From assembly GCA_025449435.1 (NCBI GenBank), contig JANWJO010000179.1, positions 1 through 5,581 on the forward strand: 5,581 bases of DNA, written 5' to 3'. This DNA is from Chloroflexota bacterium (lineage in GTDB: Bacteria; Chloroflexota; UBA4733). How positions within the stretch are numbered: position 1 is the stretch's first letter; every line of letters begins with the position of its first letter. The notes under the pieces are model-generated. The model did not search any database. It was given only the letters and a program-made list of their open reading frames with translations, and had not been told where the DNA came from. This document shows positions 1 through 4,876 of the stretch, piece by piece. The position numbers and the translations under genes are program-made.

Positions 1-1
1 C

Positions 2-769
2 AAGCCGTATGACTTGCCCGAATACCGGCAGCACACCGCCGGCGTGACCATCGCCTCGTTCGTGTACCTGCAAGTCGACGTGGCCGAGCCCTACGGCATT
101 ATCGAGACCGAGTGGGCGGTTGAGCGCGCCGGGCGCGATCCACGGCTGCAAGCCATCGTCGCCTACGCGCCGCTGGAGTATGGGGAGCGGGCGCGGCTGT
201 ATCTCGAACGGCTCATCAAGGTGAGCCCGTTGGTAAAGGGGATACGGCGCTTGTACCAGCAGGAATCGGTGGACTTCTGTCTCCAACCGGCGTTCGTGCG
301 CGGCGTACAGTTGCTGGCGGATTTTGGCCTGTCGTTCGACATCTGCATCAGGCATCAACACCTGGAAAACACCGTGCGGCTGGTCGAACAGTGCCCCAAC
401 GTGGCGTTTGTGCTCGACCACATCGGCAAACCCGACATCGTACACCAGGGGCTCGATCCCTGGCGTCGGGGAATGCGCGCCCTCGCGAGCTTGCCCAACG
501 TCATGTGCAAGGTGAGCGGGATGGCCAGCGAGGCTGACCGTCAGCACTGGACTCCCGCCGACCTTCAACCATTTCTGGAGCACACCCTGGAAGTCTTTGG
601 CGAGGACCGCGTACTGTTTGGCGGTGACTGGCCGGTGGTGTTGCTCGGCGCTCCCTACATGCGTTGGGTACACACGGTGGAACTCCTGACCGGCTTGCTC
701 AGCGATGCGGCCAAGTACAAGCTGTGGGCGGATAATGCGCGCCGGTTCTACCGGCTGCCGTCGCTGTAG
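2..769 (+). CDS. Amidohydrolase-2 family hydrolase, probable sugar lactonase (5' truncated)
   Basis: Metal-dependent-hydrolase-fold protein of the amidohydrolase 2 family (COG3618 group: L-fuconolactonase, rhamnonolactonase and 2-pyrone-4,6-dicarboxylate lactonase relatives). The frame is open to the left edge, so the gene starts upstream. About 255 residues are visible, and the missing 25-40 should hold the N-terminal strand with the family's HxH motif. The TTG at base 14 is an in-frame codon, not a convincing start. Visible family motifs are RHQHL near visible residue 118, DHIGKP (bases 416-433), the CKVSGM strand near base 509, and GGDWPV (from base 620) with the conserved late Asp. It ends with TAG one base before the convergent aldo/keto reductase, whose family makes sugar lactones, so a sugar-lactone substrate is a reasonable inference. 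The exact substrate is not readable from sequence, and generic amidohydrolase is the safe call. Confidence 0.85.
   Translation, partial: KPYDLPEYRQHTAGVTIASFVYLQVDVAEPYGIIETEWAVERAGRDPRLQAIVAYAPLEYGERARLYLERLIKVSPLVKGIRRLYQQESVDFCLQPAFVRGVQLLADFGLSFDICIRHQHLENTVRLVEQCPNVAFVLDHIGKPDIVHQGLDPWRRGMRALASLPNVMCKVSGMASEADRQHWTPADLQPFLEHTLEVFGEDRVLFGGDWPVVLLGAPYMRWVHTVELLTGLLSDAAKYKLWADNARRFYRLPSL
741..755. repeat. Perfect 6-bp inverted repeat at the amidohydrolase 3' end
   Basis: GCCGGT and ACCGGC flank a 3-base centre, starting 29 bases before the last base of the amidohydrolase gene. Either strand's RNA could fold it. No T-run follows on either strand, so it is not a canonical terminator. It may be chance in GC-rich coding sequence, or a weak 3'-end hairpin between two convergent genes that have no room for a terminator. 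Confidence 0.3.
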
Positions 770-770
770 G

Positions 771-1751
771 CTAGCGCCAGCGATTGGCTTCCGGGTCCGC
801 CTGGTCTGGCTCCGAAACGGTGTCGAGGCCAGGCCAGAAGCTCTCGGGAATCGGGAAGGCTGCCAGGTCTAGGGTTTGCTGTATGCGCTCTGGCCGCGTA
901 AACCCCACGATAGTGGAATGGATGCGCGGATCGCGCAAGGAAAACTGCAGCGCTGCCGCCGCCAGTGGAACCTGATGCTGCTGGCAGTAGGCCTCGATGT
1001 TGCGGGCACGCCGGAGCAACGACTCGCTGGCTGTTTGGTAGGCGTATCTTGGGTAGGTGGCCGGACCTTTCGCCAGCAAGCCACTGCCATAGGGGGCGGC
1101 ATTGCAGATGCCCATGCCACGGCGCGCAGCCGCGTCGAACAACGGCGACGCCGAGCGGTTGAGAAGCGTGTAGCGATTGTGCGTGATGAGCGCGCTGAAG
1201 GCGCCCGTCTCCACGTAGCGAATCATCAACTCCACTGGTCCGCCCGCCAGCCCGATGTGGCCCACGATGCCTTCGCGTTGCATAGCTTGCATGACTGATA
1301 TCGCTCCGCCTGGTCCCGTGATTTCCTCGAACGGCGCGTGTTCCGGGTCGTGCAGAAACAGCAGCGGTAGCTTGGACAGGCCCAGCAGCGAGAGACTTCG
1401 CTCCACACTGCGCCGCATTTGCGCACCGGTGAACTCGCCGGTTTTGAGGTCTCGGTCACACTTGGTGGACAGCAGATACCCGCCCGGCACACCGCCGAGT
1501 TCCCGTAGCACGATGCCAATCCGCCGCTCGCTCTCCCCATCGCCATAGGAGGCTGCCGTGTCGATAAATGTGATGGGTCCAGCGAAAACCGCTCGCAACG
1601 TCGAGAGGGCCTGCGCCTCGCTCACCGCGTATGCGAAGGTTTCGGGCATGTTGCCCAGTTCAGCACACCCCACGCACAGGGGATAGACCGTCAGCCCGGT
1701 ATGGCCAAACGACCGTGGCTGGAGTGCCAGATGCTCCTGGTACGTGCTCAC
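771..1751 (-). CDS. Aldo/keto reductase, D-threo-aldose 1-dehydrogenase (L-fucose dehydrogenase) type
   Basis: NAD(P)-dependent cytoplasmic TIM-barrel oxidoreductase, 326 residues. It probably oxidises a free aldose such as L-fucose to its lactone; pyridoxal 4-dehydrogenase is the close alternative. The catalytic tetrad is complete: D64 (FIDTAASYG), Y69, K97 (STKCD) and H134 (LFLHDPEH). The stretch GPATYPRYAY near residues 235-245 and the C-terminal LRDPRIHSTIVGFTRPERI are characteristic of this subfamily rather than of generic reductases. The frame stays open upstream to base 1991 through nth, but homology begins only near SFGHTGL (residue 14). The GTG at 1751 has GGAGAG seven to twelve bases upstream, so I start there. 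The gene lies 34 bases behind nth on the same strand and is probably co-transcribed. It converges on the lactonase-like amidohydrolase with one base between the two stops. Family is secure; substrate is inferred. Confidence 0.9.
   Translation of the reverse strand: MSTYQEHLALQPRSFGHTGLTVYPLCVGCAELGNMPETFAYAVSEAQALSTLRAVFAGPITFIDTAASYGDGESERRIGIVLRELGGVPGGYLLSTKCDRDLKTGEFTGAQMRRSVERSLSLLGLSKLPLLFLHDPEHAPFEEITGPGGAISVMQAMQREGIVGHIGLAGGPVELMIRYVETGAFSALITHNRYTLLNRSASPLFDAAARRGMGICNAAPYGSGLLAKGPATYPRYAYQTASESLLRRARNIEAYCQQHQVPLAAAALQFSLRDPRIHSTIVGFTRPERIQQTLDLAAFPIPESFWPGLDTVSEPDQADPEANRWR
801..837 (+). other. Possible 3' stem-loop of the amidohydrolase transcript
   Basis: Bases 801-810 (CTGGTCTGGC) pair with 828-837 (GCCAGGCCAG) over ten base pairs with a single G-U wobble, in plus-strand RNA only. 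The minus-strand RNA would have an A-C mismatch at that place. The 17-base loop contains a small CCG-AAA-CGG hairpin. The element lies about 30 bases past the amidohydrolase stop, inside the 3' coding end of the convergent reductase. It could stop or protect the amidohydrolase mRNA, but no U-tract follows, so intrinsic termination is doubtful. Confidence 0.25.
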
Positions 1752-1756
1752 AAACG

Positions 1757-1762
1757 CTCTCC
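1757..1762 (-). promoter_or_regulatory. Shine-Dalgarno site of the aldo/keto reductase
   Basis: GGAGAG on the minus strand, ending five bases before the GTG at 1751 (the GGAG core ends seven before). It decides the GTG start against the much longer upstream-open frame and lies within the 34-base nth-reductase gap. Confidence 0.6.
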
Positions 1763-1785
1763 GTTCTTCAGATTCCCAGTCGAGG

Positions 1786-2457
1786 TTATTGCGCCGCTGA
1801 TTTGGTGAGCATTTGCCCTGTGGGGCACAGGTCAAGCAAGATACAAGCGGCGCAGGCCGGCTTCTTGGCGGTACATACGGCGCGCCCGTGGAAGATGAGC
1901 GAGTGGTTGGTGAATAGCCACTCGCTGGGCGGCAGCAATGCCATGAGATCTCGCTCGATTTTGGGCGGGTCGGTTTCGGTGGTGAGCCCAAGGCGTTGTG
2001 CCAGGCGTGCTACGTGCGTATCGACGGCGATGCCCGCGATCACGCCGTAGGCATTGGATAGCACCACATTGGCGGTCTTGCGCGCTGCGCCAGGAATAGT
2101 GAGCATGGCCTCCATCGTGTGGGGCACTTCACCGCCGTAGTCGGCGGCTACTTTCCTGGCCGCGCCAATGATGCTCTTCGCCTTGTTATGGTAAAAGCCT
2201 GTCGAGCGAATAATCTCTTCGACATCGGCCTGTTCAGCCTCAGCCAGACTCGCCACGGTGGGATAGCGCTGAAACAACACTGGCGTCACCATATTGACGC
2301 GCTCATCCGTGCATTGCGCGGACAGGATGGTGGCCACCAGCAGTTGGAACGCGTCGGTATAGTCCAGAGAGCAGCGTGCGTCGGGATACGCAGTGTGCAA
2401 GCGCTGGATGATCTGGAGTTCCCGGCTCACTACCGGCTTCTTGCGCGCCGTTGCCAT
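1786..2457 (-). CDS. nth: Endonuclease III (DNA glycosylase/AP lyase)
   Basis: Base-excision repair enzyme that removes oxidised pyrimidines and cleaves the abasic site. It has 223 residues, slightly longer than the ~211 of E. coli Nth. In order: N-terminal helices with LLVATILSAQCTD (39-51), TGFYHNKAKSI (86-96), the helix-hairpin-helix IPGAARKTANVV (121-132) with catalytic Lys127, VDTHVAR with catalytic Asp146, and a C-terminal [4Fe-4S] loop with C195, C202, C205 and C211 in the standard C-x6-C-x2-C-x5-C spacing. One oddity: the second Gly of the usual PGVGRKTA hairpin is Ala125. The ATG at 2457 is chosen over the TTG at 2478 because AAGGGGA lies eight bases before it and the added residues are not family-like. 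It is first in a probable two-gene unit with the reductase and divergent from anmK. Identity is secure. Confidence 0.97.
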   Translation of the reverse strand: MATARKKPVVSRELQIIQRLHTAYPDARCSLDYTDAFQLLVATILSAQCTDERVNMVTPVLFQRYPTVASLAEAEQADVEEIIRSTGFYHNKAKSIIGAARKVAADYGGEVPHTMEAMLTIPGAARKTANVVLSNAYGVIAGIAVDTHVARLAQRLGLTTETDPPKIERDLMALLPPSEWLFTNHSLIFHGRAVCTAKKPACAACILLDLCPTGQMLTKSAAQ

Positions 2458-2465
2458 TCCCCGCT

Positions 2466-2472
2466 TCCCCTT
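2466..2472 (-). promoter_or_regulatory. Shine-Dalgarno site of nth
   Basis: AAGGGGA on the minus strand, eight bases before the ATG at 2457. It supports this ATG rather than the in-frame TTG at 2478, which would place the site inside the coding sequence. Confidence 0.6.
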
Positions 2473-2482
2473 CGCCAATGCC

Positions 2483-2497
2483 TACGTCGCATACGTC
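2483..2497. repeat. Direct repeat of TACGTC, 9-bp phase
   Basis: Two copies of TACGTC (2483-2488 and 2492-2497) lie in the divergent nth/anmK intergenic region, 26-40 bases upstream of the nth ATG. Each holds the self-complementary ACGT. This could be a small operator for either direction or chance. I found no convincing -35/-10 pair for nth or anmK in this region (best partial -10 matches only). Confidence 0.25.
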
Positions 2498-2522
2498 CCC
2501 AAGGATACGCGCTGCCACGCCG

Positions 2523-2553
2523 CTGTCGCTACCATAGTGCGGTATAGCGGCAG
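2523..2553. other. Imperfect inverted repeat/stem-loop in the nth-anmK divergent region
   Basis: Bases 2523-2533 (CTGTCGCTACC) pair with 2541-2553 (GGTATAGCGGCAG). This gives eleven base pairs including one U-G, with a two-base TA bulge (2545-2546) and a seven-base loop. It sits 53 bases before the anmK GTG and 66 before the nth ATG. It could be an operator shared by the divergent units or a leader hairpin of anmK mRNA. No T-run follows it. Confidence 0.35.
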
Positions 2554-2594
2554 ACGGTAGAGAACGCGGGTGTGCAGGCTCATCGCAGCGAAGC

Positions 2595-2601
2595 AAGGTG
2601 G
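2595..2601 (+). promoter_or_regulatory. Shine-Dalgarno site of anmK
   Basis: AAGGTGG, with the AAGG core ending seven bases before the GTG at 2606. It supports that GTG over the farther upstream GTG at 2570, which would add twelve residues that the family lacks. Confidence 0.5.
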
Positions 2602-2605
2602 TGGC

Positions 2606-3841
2606 GTGCCAGACGCGGGTTGGTTGGTGATTGGCCTGATTTCAGGTACGTCGGTGGACGGCGTCGACGCCGTGTTAGTGCGCGTGCATGGCAGTGGAAC
2701 CTCACTGCGCGTCGAGACCGTTGCTTCGCACGAAGAACCGATGAGCCACGCGTTGCGTGCCAGGGTGCTGGATGCTTGTATGCGCGATGGTGGGACCAGT
2801 TCCAACATTTGCCAGCTCAACTTTGAGGTGGGCGAACTGTTTGCACGGGCCGCCGGAAACGTCGCGAAGGCGGCCGGCATCGGTCTCGACCGCGTCGATC
2901 TCATCGGCTCGCACGGGCAGACGATCTATCACATTGGGATGCCGGAGGTAGGGCAGACGCTGTCCACCATGCAGATCGGCGAACCCAGTGTTATCGCCGA
3001 GCGAACCGGCGTCACCACGGTGGCCGACTTTCGCGTGCGCGATGTTGCCGCTGGTGGTCAAGCCGCGCCACTTGTTCCGTACCTGGATTGGGCACTGTTT
3101 CGCAGCGAGTCGCGCACCAGGGCGCTGCAGAACATCGGTGGTATCGGCAACGTAACGGTGCTGCCAGCCGGGGCAGCCAGTACAGGTGTGTACGCCTTCG
3201 ACACCGGCCCGGGCAACGCTCTCATCGACGCTACGACCGCCATCGCCACCGAGGGGAGGCAGTCCTTGGATGATGGCGGCCAGCTCGCCGCGGCAGGGGC
3301 AGTCAACGTCGAACTCCAGAACTACATCTTGAGCCACCCTTACCTTGCTGTTCCGCCGCCAAAGACCACTGGGCGAGACATGTTCGGTGAGCAGTATGCA
3401 CGAGAGGTGTGGAAGCGAGGCCAGCAACTGGGTCTACAGGGGACTGACATCATTGCCACCTGCACGTCCGCAACAGCTAAGAGCATTGCCAACGCCTACC
3501 ACGATTGGATATTGCCGCACAATCGCATCGACGAAGTGTTTGTTTCCGGTGGTGGGGCACGCAACCCAGTACTCCTGCGTATGCTCGCGCTCGAGCTGCA
3601 TGGCCACAAGATCGCCCTACTAGAGGAAATTGGTGGCGACGCCAACATGAAGGAGGCCATCGCCTTCGCAGTTTTCGCTGCCGAGACGGTACGTGGCGTA
3701 CCCACCTCCCTGCCCGGCGTCACTGGCGCTACGCACCCATCCGTGCTGGGCAAGCTCGTGCCGGGCGCCAACTGGTTTGCTGTTCAACGGCGCGCGCTGG
3801 CAGAGCTTTCGCTGCTGGCCGGCACCACGGTGGAAAGCTGA
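2606..3841 (+). CDS. anmK: Anhydro-N-acetylmuramic acid kinase
   Basis: Cytoplasmic ATP-dependent kinase of peptidoglycan recycling. It opens the 1,6-anhydro ring of anhMurNAc while phosphorylating it to MurNAc-6-phosphate, the substrate of MurQ etherase. It has 411 residues from GTG 2606, against a usual 370-390; the excess is mainly a C-terminal tail of ~20 residues after the conserved VTGA..PSVLGKLVPG end. Motifs in order: GLISGTSVDGVD (10-21, nucleotide loop), SHGQTIYH (102-109), the QIGEP turn (123-127), VADFRVRD (139-146, Asp146 aligning with the catalytic base), AAGGQAAPLVP (148-158), QNIGGIGN (175-182), FDTGPGN (198-204), PPKTTGRDMF (251-260), CTSATAKSI (286-294) and VSGGGARN (313-320). 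The usual GGQGAP is GGQAAP here. It is first of a two-gene unit, seven bases before a hexosamine kinase and divergent from nth. Identity is secure; the exact start is less so. Confidence 0.95.
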   Translation: MPDAGWLVIGLISGTSVDGVDAVLVRVHGSGTSLRVETVASHEEPMSHALRARVLDACMRDGGTSSNICQLNFEVGELFARAAGNVAKAAGIGLDRVDLIGSHGQTIYHIGMPEVGQTLSTMQIGEPSVIAERTGVTTVADFRVRDVAAGGQAAPLVPYLDWALFRSESRTRALQNIGGIGNVTVLPAGAASTGVYAFDTGPGNALIDATTAIATEGRQSLDDGGQLAAAGAVNVELQNYILSHPYLAVPPPKTTGRDMFGEQYAREVWKRGQQLGLQGTDIIATCTSATAKSIANAYHDWILPHNRIDEVFVSGGGARNPVLLRMLALELHGHKIALLEEIGGDANMKEAIAFAVFAAETVRGVPTSLPGVTGATHPSVLGKLVPGANWFAVQRRALAELSLLAGTTVES

Positions 3842-3848
3842 TTAGCTT

Positions 3849-4790
3849 ATGGCAGAGCATGGGATACGCCTGGCCATCGGCATCGATGGCGGTGGCACCA
3901 AGACCGACGCTGCAGCTATCGACGAGCAAGGTGCTGTGCTCGCCCGCGGCCACGGCGGGCCAGCCAATATCTACGCCGCTGGCGTGGAGAAGACCACGCT
4001 GTCGCTGCGGTCATCGCTCAACGAGCTTGCAATCGCGTTGCCACACGGCGCGATGGTCGTTGGTCTGCATGCGGCGATGGCTGGCATTGGCCGGCCGGAA
4101 GATGAACCCGCCGCAGTAGCTCTCCTGACCGATGTGTGCAGGTCGGTGCACCTGCAACCGGCCCGCATCACAGCGGGCAGTGACGGACCCGCCGTGCTGG
4201 CCGCCAACGGCTCCGCCATTGGCATCGTAGCCATCGCCGGTACTGGATCGCTCATCTGGGGGCAAAATCGCGCTGGAGTGAGCGCGCGCGTTGGCGGTTG
4301 GGGGTATCTGCTAGGCGACGAGGGTAGTGGCTTTGATCTGGGCAGGCGGAGCCTCAACACTGTGCTGGCGGCCCACGATGGCAGAATCGCCGCCAACGCG
4401 CTCACCCAGGCAGTGCTGCGCCATTTTGGGCTCTCATTGCCGCCCGACCTGGTCAAGCGGATCTATAGCTCACCGAACGCGCGTGAGGACATCGCGGGCG
4501 TGGGGCCCATAACCGTGGCACTCGCCGCCGCTGGCGACGAACTCGCCGCCAGCTTGGTGGATCGGAGTGCTCGGGACTTAGCGGCGCAGGTGAGCGCCGC
4601 GATTCACACGCTCGGCATCGAGGATGAAACGTTTCCCGTCATCGCGTCGGGCGGTTTACTCAGCTCCCCACGCTTGCTTCGCTTGCTGGCGCAAGGGCTG
4701 AGCGGGTTTAACTGTGTGTCGGTCGAGCGGCCTGCTCGCAGTGCAGCAGAAGGGGCGGCGCTGCTCGCGCTGCAGACAGCTCGCGGCTAA
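3849..4790 (+). CDS. BadF/BadG/BcrA/BcrD-family sugar kinase, probable N-acetylglucosamine kinase
   Basis: ATP-dependent kinase of the ASKHA fold, 313 residues, resembling human NAGK and bacterial GlcNAc/MurNAc or glucosamine kinases. Motifs: phosphate-1 loop [10 protein letters not shown] (11-20), GPAN (37-40), AGSDG with putative catalytic base Asp112, phosphate-2 loop [10 protein letters not shown] (129-138), [18 protein letters not shown] (149-166), the adenosine loop ASGGL (266-270) and terminal [10 protein letters not shown]. Spacing from Asp112 to Thr132 to Val148 to Asp157 equals that of human NAGK D107, T127, C143 and D152 (numbers recalled), and Asn40 fits its N36. This favours a GlcNAc-like substrate, although the sugar-contacting Cys is Val148. 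The start is ATG 3849, with only a weak GGAAAG eleven bases upstream, so coupling to anmK (7-base gap) is plausible. Next to anmK it probably phosphorylates GlcNAc or MurNAc from cell-wall turnover. Glucosamine remains an alternative. Confidence 0.87.
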   Translation: MAEHGIRLAIGIDGGGTKTDAAAIDEQGAVLARGHGGPANIYAAGVEKTTLSLRSSLNELAIALPHGAMVVGLHAAMAGIGRPEDEPAAVALLTDVCRSVHLQPARITAGSDGPAVLAANGSAIGIVAIAGTGSLIWGQNRAGVSARVGGWGYLLGDEGSGFDLGRRSLNTVLAAHDGRIAANALTQAVLRHFGLSLPPDLVKRIYSSPNAREDIAGVGPITVALAAAGDELAASLVDRSARDLAAQVSAAIHTLGIEDETFPVIASGGLLSSPRLLRLLAQGLSGFNCVSVERPARSAAEGAALLALQTARG

Positions 4791-4801
4791 GGTCCGCTCG
4801 A

Positions 4802-4814
4802 CAACACTGTGTTG
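4802..4814. promoter_or_regulatory. 13-bp palindrome CAACACTGTGTTG, operator candidate
   Basis: Perfect six-base arms (CAACAC/GTGTTG) around one central T, in the 86-base gap between the hexosamine kinase and gnd. Its right arm overlaps the proposed -35 hexamer, the classic position for a repressor site. The one-base centre makes it unsuitable as an RNA hairpin or terminator. The regulator is unknown. Confidence 0.35.
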
Positions 4815-4840
4815 CGCGTGGATGCGCGCGCCGTCATAAT
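4812..4840 (+). promoter_or_regulatory. Putative sigma70-type promoter of gnd
   Basis: TTGCGC (4812-4817; TTG conserved, rest weak) and CATAAT (4835-4840; five of six consensus bases) are separated by exactly 17 bases. Transcription would start near 4847, leaving a ~30-base leader before the gnd ATG. This suggests gnd is expressed separately from the anmK/kinase pair. No T-tailed terminator hairpin was seen between the kinase and gnd. Confidence 0.45.
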
Positions 4841-4876
4841 CGACTGCGGGAACGAACAAACGGAAATGGGCAAGAG

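Noticed and set aside
1752..1991. N-terminal extension of the aldo/keto reductase frame across nth
   Set aside because: The added ~80 residues are low-quality Pro/Ser/Arg-rich sequence read through nth in another frame. The GTG at 1751 has a good ribosome site and fits the family length.
2119..2547. Plus-strand frame (142 codons) covering nth and the divergent region
   Set aside because: Antisense to nth, no homology recognised, and it would occupy the divergent regulatory region.
2570..2605. GTG at 2570 as the anmK start
   Set aside because: It would add twelve residues unlike the family N-terminus. The GTG at 2606 has an AAGG site at good spacing and sits close to the conserved first strand.
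2702..3427. Long open frame (241 codons) on the minus strand opposite anmK
   Set aside because: Shadow of anmK, with composition typical of a reverse-complement frame and no recognisable motif.
4137..4156. 7-bp inverted repeat TGCAGGT/ACCTGCA inside the hexosamine kinase gene
   Set aside because: Lies in well-conserved coding sequence with no positional logic; expected by chance in a window this long.
4814..4829. GCGCG/CGCGC inverted repeat before gnd as a terminator of the anmK unit
   Set aside because: Only five base pairs of alternating GC, no T-run after it, and it falls between the proposed -35 and -10.
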